64,000 bases of DNA from Bacteroidales bacterium. GTDB taxonomy: Bacteria > Bacteroidota > Bacteroidia > Bacteroidales > UBA932. The position numbers and the translations under genes were made by a program. Position 1 is the first letter of the stretch; the number at the start of each line of letters is the position of its first letter. This document shows, one piece after another, positions 19,130-29,237 of the stretch. The stretch lies in the NCBI GenBank assembly GCA_022508605.1, contig JAFLUX010000001.1, forward strand, positions 1 through 64,000. The letters run 5' to 3'. Below the pieces are notes generated by a model. It had not been told where the DNA came from, did no database searches, and was given only the letters and a program-made list of their open reading frames with translations.

Positions 19130-20482
19130 ATGTCAAAAAACATCGTTTTGAAAAGGGGTCTGGACATACCGGTAAGCGGATGTGCGGAACTTCGTGTCGA
19201 CAAACCGATGAGCCCCGACCTGGTAGCGGTACGCCCCGGCGACGTCAGGGGACTGCTTCCCAGGCTGCTGGTGAAGGAAGGTGACCGCGTGCTCTGCGGC
19301 TCCCCGGTCATTGCCGACAAGAAAAACCCCGACATTCTCCTGACGGCCCCGGTGAGCGGCACGGTCAAGGAGATTGTGAGAGGTGAGAAACGGAAACTTC
19401 TCGCGGTGCTCATCGAAGCCGACGGCAAATGCGAACATGTCGACTTCGGCACCATGAATCCCGCAGGAATGTCTGCCGGCGAAATCAAGACAGCCATGCT
19501 GAGAAGCGGCCTGTGGCCGGTGCTCATACAGCGCCCCTACGGAATCGTCGCCGACCCGGAAGCAAGCCCCAAGGGCATCTTCGTCTCGGCTTTCCACAGC
19601 GCCCCGCTCGCGGCAGACCTTGAATTTACGCTCGGAGGAGAGGTCGAAGCCATACAGAAAGGCGTCGACGCCCTTGCCAGAATCGCCCCGGTGCATGTCA
19701 GCATAGACGGGGCCTTGCAGTCTTCGGCATTCGAGAAACTCAAAGGATGTCAGATACACAGGTTCTCAGGCAAGCATCCTGCCGGAAACGTGGGAGTGCA
19801 AATCAGCCATATCAGCCCCATATTCAAGGGCGACACCGTATGGACGGTCAGCCTGAACGGTCTTGCCGCCATAGGCCGCCTCTTCAGCTGCGGACGCTAC
19901 GACGTAAGCCGCAAGGTGGCGGTCACCGGTCCGGCAGCCTCGAATCCTTCATACGTGGAGGCCCTGCCCGGCACTCCGGTCAGGTGTTTTTCCGCCCATT
20001 TCCGTGCTGACGACGGGCAGCTGCGCATCGTCAGCGGAGACCTGCTGAGCGGCACCTGCGTCGGACAGGACGGATATCTCGGATGGCACGACGACCAGAT
20101 TTCGGTCATACGCGAGGGCACCGAAAAAGAACTTCTCGGATGGATGCGTCCTTTCAGAATCAAGCAGTTCAGCAACGACCGCAGCTACTTCAGCTGGCTC
20201 ATGCCCGGACGCAGGTACGACATGGACACCAACCTGCACGGAGGTCCCAGGCCGTTCCTGATGAACGACAACTACTACGCGAAGGTCCTCCCCATGGACA
20301 TCTACCCCGTGTACCTCGCCAAGGCCTGCCTTGCAGGAGACATAGAGAAGATGGAGCAGTTCGGCATCTACGAAGTGCTTCCCGAGGATCTTGCCCTCTG
20401 CGAATTTACCGACCCGAGCAAAAACTACATTCAGGACATAATCGCAAAAGGCATAGACCTTATGCTTAAAGAAATGGCTTAA
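19130..20482 (+). CDS. nqrA: Na+-translocating NADH:quinone reductase subunit A
   Basis: MSKNIVLKRGLDIPVSGCAEL...; first gene of a six-gene Nqr cluster. Start at ATG 19130, not the ORF-track 18542. Confidence 0.92.
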   Translation: MSKNIVLKRGLDIPVSGCAELRVDKPMSPDLVAVRPGDVRGLLPRLLVKEGDRVLCGSPVIADKKNPDILLTAPVSGTVKEIVRGEKRKLLAVLIEADGKCEHVDFGTMNPAGMSAGEIKTAMLRSGLWPVLIQRPYGIVADPEASPKGIFVSAFHSAPLAADLEFTLGGEVEAIQKGVDALARIAPVHVSIDGALQSSAFEKLKGCQIHRFSGKHPAGNVGVQISHISPIFKGDTVWTVSLNGLAAIGRLFSCGRYDVSRKVAVTGPAASNPSYVEALPGTPVRCFSAHFRADDGQLRIVSGDLLSGTCVGQDGYLGWHDDQISVIREGTEKELLGWMRPFRIKQFSNDRSYFSWLMPGRRYDMDTNLHGGPRPFLMNDNYYAKVLPMDIYPVYLAKACLAGDIEKMEQFGIYEVLPEDLALCEFTDPSKNYIQDIIAKGIDLMLKEMA

Positions 20483-20487
20483 AAGAT

Positions 20488-21606
20488 ATGAACAAGATTT
20501 TTGAAAAAGGCGGAAAACTTTACTGGCTCCACAGCACCGTCGATGCTTTTGAGACATTCCTTCACGTTCCCGGAACCGTCACTCTCAAGGGCTCGCACGT
20601 GCGCGACGCCATAGATTTGAAACGTCTCCTCATCCTCGTGGTGATAGCCGCGGTCCCGGCGGCCGTATTCGGCATGTGGAATGTCGGCTACCAGCACGGT
20701 CTCGCGATGGGACAGAGCGGACTGCATATTCTGGAGTACTTCTGGTTCGGCTTCCTGAAAGTCCTCCCCCTCTTCCTCGTATCCTACATAGTGGGACTCG
20801 GGATAGAATTCGCCTCCAGCCAGATACGCGGCGAGGAAGTGAGCGAGGGTTATCTCGTCAGCGGCTTTTTCATTCCGCTGATAGTACCCGTGGACATCCC
20901 CCTGTGGATGCTCGCCGTCGCCGTGGCATTCGCCGTGATTTTCGGCAAGGAAGTATTCGGCGGCACGGGAATGAACATCTGGAACCCGGCGCTCCTGACA
21001 CGTGCATTCCTGTTCTTCTCATACCCTAACTACATGTCCGGCTCGGAATGCTGGATAGCCTTCAAGAAGGGCGAAAGCGCGGTGGCTGACGCCTTTACCG
21101 GAGCTACTCCCCTGGCTCTCGACGGAGCCCCCGCCCAATACGGGACAGGCTTCTGGGACCTCTTCATAGGAACGGTGCCCGGCTCGGTCGGCGAGACTTC
21201 CGTCATCGCCATACTGCTCGGCGCCTTCATCCTGATATGGACAGGCATAGCCAGCTGGAAAATCATGTGCGGCAGCGTCCTGGGCGCCCTGCTCGTCGGC
21301 TGGATAGGCGAAATCGCCGGAATCAGCGACATTCCCTGCTACATGCACCTGCTCTACGGCGGATTCGCATTCGGCACGGTCTTCATGGCGACGGACCCCG
21401 TCACCTCATGCCAAACGGAGACAGGCAAATGGATTTACGGCGTGCTCATAGGCATGCTCTGCATCACCGTGCGCCTGTTCAACCCCGGATATGCCGAAGG
21501 CATGATGCTCGCCATCCTGCTGCTCAACACCTTCGCGCCGGTCATAGACCATTGCGTTACGAGCATGCACATTTCCCGCAGACTCAAAAAATTCAAAACC
21601 GCATAG
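20488..21606 (+). CDS. nqrB: Na+-translocating NADH:quinone reductase subunit B
   Basis: FFIPLIVPVDIPLWMLAVAVAFAVIFGKEVFGGTGMNIWNPAL; GATPLA; MATDPVTS. Confidence 0.94.
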   Translation: MNKIFEKGGKLYWLHSTVDAFETFLHVPGTVTLKGSHVRDAIDLKRLLILVVIAAVPAAVFGMWNVGYQHGLAMGQSGLHILEYFWFGFLKVLPLFLVSYIVGLGIEFASSQIRGEEVSEGYLVSGFFIPLIVPVDIPLWMLAVAVAFAVIFGKEVFGGTGMNIWNPALLTRAFLFFSYPNYMSGSECWIAFKKGESAVADAFTGATPLALDGAPAQYGTGFWDLFIGTVPGSVGETSVIAILLGAFILIWTGIASWKIMCGSVLGALLVGWIGEIAGISDIPCYMHLLYGGFAFGTVFMATDPVTSCQTETGKWIYGVLIGMLCITVRLFNPGYAEGMMLAILLLNTFAPVIDHCVTSMHISRRLKKFKTA

Positions 21607-21608
21607 CC

Positions 21609-22385
21609 ATGAATACGAACAGCAACGTTTACACGGTAGTGTACACTACGGTCATAGTCGTGATCGTGGCGGCGGTGCTCGCATTCGTCGCCTCGAATCT
21701 CGGTCCCGCCCAGGATGCCAATGCCAAGGCGGAAACCCTGCGCCAGATGATGAGTGCCGCCAGGATAAGGCCCACTGAGGAGCTTTACAAGGCGAAAAAC
21801 GCCGACATCCTCCGTATCTATTCGGAAAATATCGAAGATGCCATCACCATAGGACTCGACGGCAGGCAGAACGGCACGCTGTCGGTTTCCGAGGGCAACA
21901 TAGAGCTTGTGGACAGGCTCAAGCCCCAGAACAAGGGCATAAAGGACGGCGGCGACGTCACCCTGCCTGTCTACCGTTTCAAGGGAGGCATCAGCGTCAT
22001 CCCCGTCTACGGCGCGGGGCTTTGGGGCCCCATCTGGGGGTACATAGCTTTCGGCCCCGACTGCAAGACCATAGAAGGCGCCTACTTCGACCATGAATCC
22101 GAGACTCCCGGTCTCGGCGCAAAGATAAAGGACGAACCCTGGTTCCGCGAGAAGTTCTCCGGCAAGCAGGTGGACTTCACGTCCGCGCCCTATTTCAATC
22201 TGTCCAAGAACGCCGAAGCCGGCGGCAGTGCCGATGCGGTGGACGCGATTACAGGCGCAACCATGACCTCGAAAGGTCTTGACGACGCACTCAACGTATG
22301 GCTGGGAGCCTACGCGAACTACATGAATTCTGCCGCCGCCGCTGCAGCGGAAGAAGAAACCACCAACAATGCAGAGGAGGAATAA
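21609..22385 (+). CDS. nqrC: Na+-translocating NADH:quinone reductase subunit C
   Basis: FMN-binding context GAGLWGPIWGYIAF...HESETPGLGAKI...VDAITGATMTSKGL. Confidence 0.94.
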   Translation: MNTNSNVYTVVYTTVIVVIVAAVLAFVASNLGPAQDANAKAETLRQMMSAARIRPTEELYKAKNADILRIYSENIEDAITIGLDGRQNGTLSVSEGNIELVDRLKPQNKGIKDGGDVTLPVYRFKGGISVIPVYGAGLWGPIWGYIAFGPDCKTIEGAYFDHESETPGLGAKIKDEPWFREKFSGKQVDFTSAPYFNLSKNAEAGGSADAVDAITGATMTSKGLDDALNVWLGAYANYMNSAAAAAAEEETTNNAEEE

Positions 22386-22387
22386 TC

Positions 22388-22999
22388 ATGGACAAGAAAC
22401 TTAAGGAAACCATACTCAATCCGATTCTGAAGGGCAACCCCATTACCGTCCTCGTCCTCGGCATCTGCTCGGCGCTTGCCGTCACGGTGCAGCTCAAAGG
22501 AGCTTTGGTAATGGCCCTTTCCGTGACGCTCGTCACAGGACTTTCGAGCCTCGTGTGCTCATTGCTCCGCAATACGATTCCTATGCGCGTGCGAATCATC
22601 GTGCAGCTGGTCGTGGTAGCGATGATGGTGATTCTGGTAGACCAGATTCTGAAGGCCGGCGAAGGCACTTACGCCATAGACAAGCAGCTTTCGGTCTATA
22701 TAGGACTTATCATCACCAACTGTATAGTCATGGGCCGCATCGAGGCTTTCGCCCTCGGCAACAAGCCGGGTCCGTCCCTGCTCGACGGCCTTGCGAACGG
22801 CGTCGGCTACGGACTCATCCTCATCATCGTGGCATTCTTCCGCGAACTCCTCGGCAGCGGCACGCTGCTCGGATTCCAGGTGCTTCCGAATGCGTACGTT
22901 CCCAACAACCTCGTAATCCTGCCTCCTTTCGCCCTCATCCTGCTCGGATGCATAATATGGGTGCAGAGGGCATTCGACAAGGATTTGCAAGAGAAATAA
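22388..22999 (+). CDS. nqrD: Na+-translocating NADH:quinone reductase subunit D
   Basis: MDKKLKETILNPILKGNPITVLVLGICSALAVTV; IGLIITNCIVMGRIEAFAL. Confidence 0.94.
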   Translation: MDKKLKETILNPILKGNPITVLVLGICSALAVTVQLKGALVMALSVTLVTGLSSLVCSLLRNTIPMRVRIIVQLVVVAMMVILVDQILKAGEGTYAIDKQLSVYIGLIITNCIVMGRIEAFALGNKPGPSLLDGLANGVGYGLILIIVAFFRELLGSGTLLGFQVLPNAYVPNNLVILPPFALILLGCIIWVQRAFDKDLQEK

Positions 23000-23011
23000 A
23001 CCCCGAGCCTT

Positions 23012-23626
23012 ATGGAATATATCAGCTTATTCGTAAAGTCAATATTCGTTGACAACATGATCTTCGCATACTTCCTCGGTATGTGTTCATACCTTGCAGT
23101 ATCGAAGAATGTCAAGACAGCCAACGGCCTGGGCCTCGCGGTTATCTTCGTGCTCCTGTTCACGCTTCCCATAAACTGGGTGCTCAACACTTTCGTCCTT
23201 CAGCCCGGCGCCCTCAAGTGGCTCGGTCCGAATTTCGCGGACGTGGATTTGAGCTTCATCAGTTTCATAATCTTCATCGCCGTCATCGCGGCATTCGTGC
23301 AGATTGTCGAAATGGTGGTGGAAAAATTCCTGCCCTCCCTGTACTCATCACTCGGTATCTTCCTGCCGCTCATAGCGGTGAACTGCTCCATTCTCGGAGG
23401 TTCGCTGTTCATGCAGCAGAGAGACTTCACCTCCATCGGGGAATCCGCGGTATATGCTCTCGGTTCGGGCATTGGCTGGTATCTTGCCATCGTGGCCCTC
23501 GCCGCGATACGCGAGAAAATGGCCTACTGCAATGTGCCCAAGCCCCTCAAGGGCATAGGCATCACATTCATAACCGTGGGACTCATGGGTATGGCGTTCA
23601 TGATTTTTATGGGTATTCAACTGTAG
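23012..23626 (+). CDS. nqrE: Na+-translocating NADH:quinone reductase subunit E
   Basis: [50 protein letters not shown]. Confidence 0.94.
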   Translation: MEYISLFVKSIFVDNMIFAYFLGMCSYLAVSKNVKTANGLGLAVIFVLLFTLPINWVLNTFVLQPGALKWLGPNFADVDLSFISFIIFIAVIAAFVQIVEMVVEKFLPSLYSSLGIFLPLIAVNCSILGGSLFMQQRDFTSIGESAVYALGSGIGWYLAIVALAAIREKMAYCNVPKPLKGIGITFITVGLMGMAFMIFMGIQL

Positions 23627-23632
23627 AAGATT

Positions 23633-24907
23633 ATGGGTCAGACAATTTTAGCATCTATAGTGGTCATAGTCATAGTGACTATGATTCTGGTGGCCCTTCT
23701 GCTGTTCGTGAAGGCCAGCATCACCCCGAAAGGGACTGTAAGGATAGACATAAACAACGGCAAGAAGCAGCTTGACGTCACCCCCGGCGGCAACCTTATG
23801 GCCACGCTTGCGGACGAGAAGATTTTCCTTCCCTCGGCATGCGGCGGCAAGGCCAACTGCGGCCAGTGCAAAGTGCAGGTCTTCGAGGGCGGCGGCGAGA
23901 TTCTTCCCACTGAGACAGGGTTCTTCAACCGCAGGCAGATTAAGGACGGCTGGCGTCTGGGATGCCAGGTGAAAGTCAAGGACAACCTTAAGATACAGGT
24001 TGCGGAAAGCGCCCTTTCGGTAAAGAAACTGGAGTGCGAAGTGATTTCCAACAAAAACGTGGCCACCTTCATCAAGGAGTTCACGGTAAAGCTGCCCGAA
24101 GGCGAACACCTCGAGTTCAAGAGCGGAGAGTACATCCAGATAGACATCCCCGCATACCACCTGTATTTCAAGGATATAGAAGTAGAGCCCGAGTACCGCT
24201 CAGACTGGGAGAAGTACGGATTTTTCAACCTGGAATCCGTCAACCCTGAGGCTACCATACGCGCCTACTCCATGGCTTCATATCCCGGCGAGAAGGGCAT
24301 CATCAAGCTGAACGTCCGCATAGCGACCCCTCCGTTCGACCGCAGCGTGCCGAAGGAACAGGGACCCAAGCTCCTGCCGGTGAATCCCGGTATAGCGTCT
24401 TCCTACGTGTTTACCCGCAAACCGGGCGACAAGGTGACGATAAGCGGCCCTTACGGAGAATTCCTACTGCCGGAGAACGACCCCGACGACATGGAATACA
24501 TATTCGTGGGAGGCGGTGCCGGCATGGCTCCTCTGCGCAGTCACATCATGCAGCTGTTCAAGACCCTCCGTACCGGACGGAAAGTGCGCTTCTTCTATGG
24601 TGCCCGCGCCCTTGTTGAAGCGTTCTACCTTGAAGACTTTGCTGAAATCGAAAGGGAGTTCCCCAACTTCAAGTTCCACCTTGCCCTCGACAGGCCCGAT
24701 CCGGCCGCTGATGCCGCAGGCGTGGAATATACGGCCGGCTTCGTTCACAACGTGATGTACGAGACCTACCTCAAGGATCACGAAGCTCCGGAGGACATCA
24801 AGTACTTCATGTGCGGCCCTCCCATGATGGTGGCGTCCGTGAACCAGCTCCTCGACTCACTCGGAGTCGCACCGGAGAACGTTCTGTACGACAATTTCGG
24901 AGGCTGA
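23633..24907 (+). CDS. nqrF: Na+-translocating NADH:quinone reductase subunit F
   Basis: 2Fe-2S motif LPSACGGKANCGQCKVQV; RAYSMASYPGE; GGGAGMAPLRSHI; FMCGPPMM. Confidence 0.95.
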   Translation: MGQTILASIVVIVIVTMILVALLLFVKASITPKGTVRIDINNGKKQLDVTPGGNLMATLADEKIFLPSACGGKANCGQCKVQVFEGGGEILPTETGFFNRRQIKDGWRLGCQVKVKDNLKIQVAESALSVKKLECEVISNKNVATFIKEFTVKLPEGEHLEFKSGEYIQIDIPAYHLYFKDIEVEPEYRSDWEKYGFFNLESVNPEATIRAYSMASYPGEKGIIKLNVRIATPPFDRSVPKEQGPKLLPVNPGIASSYVFTRKPGDKVTISGPYGEFLLPENDPDDMEYIFVGGGAGMAPLRSHIMQLFKTLRTGRKVRFFYGARALVEAFYLEDFAEIEREFPNFKFHLALDRPDPAADAAGVEYTAGFVHNVMYETYLKDHEAPEDIKYFMCGPPMMVASVNQLLDSLGVAPENVLYDNFGG

Positions 24908-24929
24908 TCCCGGCCTGCGCACAAAAGAG

Positions 24930-24963
24930 AACGACCCCTGCCCTTTCCGCCGGGGTCGTTTTC
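24930..24963 (+). terminator. Terminator of the nqr operon
   Basis: AACGACCCC-tgccctttccgcc-GGGGTCGTT followed by TTC; directly after nqrF. Confidence 0.75.
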
Positions 24964-25033
24964 GCATAATAGAATACCGGTCATTTTTCGTACCTTTGCC
25001 GGTGTCCGGCACTAACGGACAAAGAGCCCGCGC

Positions 25034-26107
25034 ATGAAAATCTGCTGCATCATCGCATCTCTCAGGCTCGGCGGCGCCGAAAGGCAGCTTGCCGGGCTTG
25101 CGGCCATGCTCAGGCGGGCAGGACACGATGTGGAGGTCATCACCTATAGGGACGGAGATTTCTACGCTTCCGTATTGCAGGATGCCGGAGTGGAGAATGT
25201 GAGAATCCCCACGGGCGGAGGCGATTTCATGATTGTGAAAAGGATTGCGGCGCATCTTCGGCAGACCGGCTGCGAATTGCTGATTTCGTTCCTTGCCGGC
25301 ACCAACGTCAAGGCCTGCATGGTCAAGCGGCGCTGTCCATCAGTCAGGCTCATCGTCTCCGAGCGCAATAACAACAGAGTGCTTCTCCCCCACGACATTT
25401 TCAGATTCTGCATGTACGGCAGGGCGGAAAAAACGGTCTGCAACAGCCACTCCCAGGAAGCGTTCATCCGCAAGCACTTCCCTCCCCTGCGCAGGCGCCT
25501 CTGCACTGTCACCAATTTCGCGGACACGGAGTATTTCAGTCCTGCGGACGGAGGAGGAAGCAATGGCGGCGAGGTCATAAGGATACTTGTCACCGCCCGT
25601 CTCGACAAGAGGAAGAATGCCCACGCTCTGATAAGGGCCGCGGCAGAATGCTCCTGCCCCAATCTTCGTTTCGACTGGTACGGTGCGGCGGAAGAAAGCC
25701 GCTACAGGCACGAATGCCTCGGGCTGATACACAAGTACGGACTTTCCGGCCGCTTCCTGATACATGATGCGGCCGCGGATGTGAGGGAGCTTTACAGAAC
25801 TGCGGATTTCTTCTGCCTGCCGAGCTTCTACGAAGGGACCCCGAACTCCCTTGCGGAAGCCCTTTCCTGCGGCTTGCCGGCAGCCGTATCCGACGTGTCC
25901 GACAATTCCTGCTATGTCGCGGACGGAGTCAACGGATTCCTTTTCAATCCAAGGGACATATCCTCGATATCCAGCGCACTGTGCAGGATTGCCGGAACGA
26001 CTGCGGCTCAAAGACAGCAATTCGGCAGAAAGAGCCGTGAAAACGCTGAAAAGAGCTTTGAAAAAAATATTTTTCTGAGCAAGTGGCTGAATATTATAGA
26101 ACGGTGA
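25034..26107 (+). CDS. Glycosyltransferase family 4-like protein
   Basis: LRLGGAERQLAGLAAMLRRAGHDVEVITY; PSFYEGTPNSLAEALSCGLPAAVSDV. Confidence 0.88.
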   Translation: MKICCIIASLRLGGAERQLAGLAAMLRRAGHDVEVITYRDGDFYASVLQDAGVENVRIPTGGGDFMIVKRIAAHLRQTGCELLISFLAGTNVKACMVKRRCPSVRLIVSERNNNRVLLPHDIFRFCMYGRAEKTVCNSHSQEAFIRKHFPPLRRRLCTVTNFADTEYFSPADGGGSNGGEVIRILVTARLDKRKNAHALIRAAAECSCPNLRFDWYGAAEESRYRHECLGLIHKYGLSGRFLIHDAAADVRELYRTADFFCLPSFYEGTPNSLAEALSCGLPAAVSDVSDNSCYVADGVNGFLFNPRDISSISSALCRIAGTTAAQRQQFGRKSRENAEKSFEKNIFLSKWLNIIER

Positions 26108-26211
26108 AAACACGCCGCCGGTCCCAGTTTCTTAAAAAAATCGCAAAAAACGATTTACGATTTTTTTGATTCCATCGGCTTTCAAAATGCTGCGCGTAGC
26201 TTTGCAGCGCT

Positions 26212-27153
26212 ATGAAAACAAAACGGAATCAAACGGACCGGTCGGTCACCTTCTCATCACGGCGCCCGCCGGGGAGCGATCTGCTCCGCTTTTTCTTGTT
26301 CAGCTTGCTTATATCGGTACCGGTCTGTTTGGTTTCTTCATGCAGGCACCTGCCTGCCGACGCCATTCCGGACGACGAGTTCATAAGCGTCCCCGCAGAC
26401 AGCGTATCATACACCATCGGGGTTCACGTAGCGGACAATATCTCGGACAGTACGCACATGGTAAGCAGGCTGGATCTTTTCATATACAAGGCCGACGGGA
26501 TGAAGGAGCTCGACAGCTGGCAACACTTCGATGCTCTGCCGGACAGTATAACGATAAAAAGTACGGGGACTTCAAAAATCGCAGTGGCGATTGCAAACTC
26601 CCCGAGGAATTTCAACCGGACGGCCATAGAGAGGTACGACTCCATAGAACTGCTGTGCTATGAATTCGACGAGGATTCGCCGCAGATGCCGCTGATGAGC
26701 GGAGTCTGCAACCTCGAGAAAGGAAGCAGCCCGCAGCTCATCCTGACCCCGCTGATGGCGAGGGTGGTCCTCGCCGAGATAAGCAATACCATGAAAAATT
26801 ATGTCAGGTTGGAAGAGCCGAGAATATGGCTGACAAACATGAATGCCGATGCAGAAGCTCTGCGTACCGGAGGCTTCCGGCCCTCGGAGTTCCTTTACGG
26901 GGAAAGAAAAACCAGGCTTCCCTATGATATAGGCATATTCGCCCAGAATCCAGGGACTGAGCTGTTCTGCTATCCCAACGACTCGCCGTCCTCCACCATA
27001 GGGACGCCGGCCACCGCTCTGATGCTCGAGTGCGAGATAAGCGGAAAGACCTGCCGTTTCCCCGTGGAACTTCCCCCGGTATACAGAAACTCGACCATAT
27101 ACGTGGACATTACCGTGAACGGCCCTGACGATGCCGAAAGCTCCACCTATTAG
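26212..27153 (+). CDS. Mfa2/FimB-like fimbrial-anchor family lipoprotein (tentative)
   Basis: Lipobox LVSSCRH; SRLDLFIYKADG...; beta-rich surface lipoprotein pattern. Confidence 0.55.
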   Translation: MKTKRNQTDRSVTFSSRRPPGSDLLRFFLFSLLISVPVCLVSSCRHLPADAIPDDEFISVPADSVSYTIGVHVADNISDSTHMVSRLDLFIYKADGMKELDSWQHFDALPDSITIKSTGTSKIAVAIANSPRNFNRTAIERYDSIELLCYEFDEDSPQMPLMSGVCNLEKGSSPQLILTPLMARVVLAEISNTMKNYVRLEEPRIWLTNMNADAEALRTGGFRPSEFLYGERKTRLPYDIGIFAQNPGTELFCYPNDSPSSTIGTPATALMLECEISGKTCRFPVELPPVYRNSTIYVDITVNGPDDAESSTY

Positions 27154-27171
27154 AAAATGGACAATGCGCTC

Positions 27172-27202
27172 TTTGAAAATCCAATAATCTTGACTACCTT
27201 TG
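27172..27202 (+). promoter_or_regulatory. Bacteroidetes-type promoter of tRNA-Val
   Basis: TTTG (27172-27175) N19 TACCTTTG (27195-27202), 12 nt before the tRNA. Confidence 0.7.
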
Positions 27203-27214
27203 CAAGCCCAAGCA

Positions 27215-27289
27215 GGGAGTTTAGCTCAGCTGGTTTAGAGCACCTGCCTTACAAGCAGGGGGTCATTGGTTCGAGTCCAATAATTCCCA
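27215..27289 (+). tRNA. tRNA-Val (anticodon TAC)
   Basis: GGGAGTT...AATTCCC+A acceptor; anticodon arm CTGCC-TTACAAG-CAGG context; T arm GGTTCGAGTCC; CCA not encoded. Confidence 0.92.
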
Positions 27290-27300
27290 CAACAGAAAAT

Positions 27301-27333
27301 CAAGCACTTACAGTTTATAGGTGCTTGTTTTTT
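27301..27333 (+). terminator. Terminator after tRNA-Val
   Basis: CAAGCAC-ttacagtttatag-GTGCTTG-TTTTTT. Confidence 0.75.
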
Positions 27334-27378
27334 GTCTTTCGGCGAAAAATTCTTAGTTTAGCCGATTAAGATGCTTTT

Positions 27379-28215
27379 ATGAAAAAAATCGCAGCGCTTA
27401 CCATGGTCAGGAATGACCGGTTTTTCCTGAAAAAATGGGTGGATTACTACGGCCGCGAACTCGGGAAGGAGAATCTGCACATCTTTTTCGACGGGCTGGA
27501 TCAGGAAATAGAACCCTTCTGCGAGGGGACGAAAACCCAGTTGGTAAGCCAGATTCGCGGCAATATAGTTTCCACCGACAAAGAGCGGATAGTGTTCCTT
27601 TCCGAAAGGGCCGCCGAATTGCTTGCTTCCGATTATGACATAGTCATCGGCGTGGATGTCGATGAGTTTATCGTCGTCGACCCCAAGACCGGAAAGAGCC
27701 TGAGAGAGTATTTGAGCGAAGCCCGGATACGGACATCCATTTCGGCTCTCGGCATGGACTTCGGGCAGAAAATCGGAGAGGAGGGAGACATCACCGACGA
27801 ATTGCCATTCCTGAATCAGAGGCAATACGCCCGAATCGGCACCCGCTACACCAAGCCCTCGGTCATCTCACGCCCCTGCCGCTGGGGTTCGGGCTTTCAC
27901 CGGATTAAGCGCCATAACTTCCATATAGCCAAGGACCTGTACCTTTTTCACTTCGGTTATTTTGACAAAAGACTGACGGAGGAACGCATGAACGATGCAG
28001 ACAGGCTCTCGCAGGGCTGGGGGAAACACATGGAGAGAAGAGCGAGGACCATACGGCTTGCCACCGAATGCAAGGCCCGCGATTTCGATGTGTGGGCCCG
28101 TTTCGCCCGCATATGCCAGACCATGGTCAGACAGCCCCACTCATGGAACAAGCCGGCGATGTTCAACCTCAACATCCTCGTGCGGATACCGGAGCGCTTC
28201 CGCGACATCGTCTGA
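27379..28215 (+). CDS. Glycosyltransferase family 2-like protein
   Basis: MKKIAALTMVRNDRFFLKKWVDYYGRELGKENLHIFFDGLDQ...VIGVDVDEFIVV. Confidence 0.8.
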   Translation: MKKIAALTMVRNDRFFLKKWVDYYGRELGKENLHIFFDGLDQEIEPFCEGTKTQLVSQIRGNIVSTDKERIVFLSERAAELLASDYDIVIGVDVDEFIVVDPKTGKSLREYLSEARIRTSISALGMDFGQKIGEEGDITDELPFLNQRQYARIGTRYTKPSVISRPCRWGSGFHRIKRHNFHIAKDLYLFHFGYFDKRLTEERMNDADRLSQGWGKHMERRARTIRLATECKARDFDVWARFARICQTMVRQPHSWNKPAMFNLNILVRIPERFRDIV

Positions 28216-28265
28216 ATCGCTCATACGGACAATCAGCCCCCCTTTCAGGAGCGTAAAACGTGCGC

Positions 28266-29237
28266 TTACAGACGCAGGGATTTAACCTCCTGACGGCCAT
28301 TCACGTTCAAGCGGCATATCAGTTTCAGAATCAGCTGCACCGCAACTGGTATATAATAGTTTGTACTGCAAGGGGCAAGCACAATCGCCTCGGCGAACCA
28401 AGGCTCCGATTTGAAATAATCCAGTTTGTGAATCCACGTGTACCACGCTACCCTGAACAGCAGTGAGGGTCCTGCCACTTCGGCAGGAGTTCCATTCAAA
28501 TCAGGTGCGAAGTGCTTGTACAGGTCCAGCATGTTCTCGCAAAACTGGATGTGTCGCTTTCGCTTGTCCTGGAGGGTGTGGGCGAGAGGATTGCTCCTGT
28601 CGTAGCGGTAGAGATATTCCCGCAGGTGGAAGACTGTGCGGGAATACCAGATGAGCTGAATCGAAGCATAGATATCCTCATAACATCCACAGGGGGCAAA
28701 ATAAATGGGCTGCCCGGTATAAACGCTTCGCTTGAAACATTTTATGTGCAGATAACCCATTGACTTCCCATTAATGATATTGAGAATGAATCTGTCTCTC
28801 CCGCAGTCCGAATAGTCCTTCTCTCTCTTGTACGAAGTCCTGGCGGGATACTCTTTTACAAGATCGAAATAAATCAAATCCGCATCCGTTCTTTCCGCCG
28901 CAGACGCCAATTTCCCGACCGCCGAAAGTTCAAGGTAATCATCCGAATCGACATGAAGCACATAATCTCCGACGGCATGCTCCAGTCCCGTCTTCCTTGC
29001 GGCCGGAAGTCCCGCGTTTTCTTTGTCCACCAGAACTATCCGAGGTTTCAGATGACTGTATTTCGTGTCTATCAAGGCCCTCAGAAGTTCCATGGACCTG
29101 TCTTTCGTCCCGTCATTGACGAAGATAAACTGGATATTGTCGTAGGTCTGGGCAAACAATGACTCGGCACATCGTTCGATGTACCTTTCCACGCCGTACA
29201 CGGGGACAATAACGGAAAACGACGGGTGAAGAGTCAC
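28266..29237 (-). CDS. Glycosyltransferase family 2 protein
   Basis: FSVIVPVYGVERYIERCAESLFAQTYDNIQFIFVNDGTKDRS...DSDDYLE. Confidence 0.93.
   Translation of the reverse strand: MTLHPSFSVIVPVYGVERYIERCAESLFAQTYDNIQFIFVNDGTKDRSMELLRALIDTKYSHLKPRIVLVDKENAGLPAARKTGLEHAVGDYVLHVDSDDYLELSAVGKLASAAERTDADLIYFDLVKEYPARTSYKREKDYSDCGRDRFILNIINGKSMGYLHIKCFKRSVYTGQPIYFAPCGCYEDIYASIQLIWYSRTVFHLREYLYRYDRSNPLAHTLQDKRKRHIQFCENMLDLYKHFAPDLNGTPAEVAGPSLLFRVAWYTWIHKLDYFKSEPWFAEAIVLAPCSTNYYIPVAVQLILKLICRLNVNGRQEVKSLRL

Noticed and set aside
19130-24907. nqrABCDEF as a finding
   Set aside because: Complete, canonical order; well described in Bacteroidetes.
27215-28215. Integrative element at tRNA-Val
   Set aside because: No integrase and no repeated tRNA 3' end seen nearby; the neighbours are ordinary glycosyltransferase genes.
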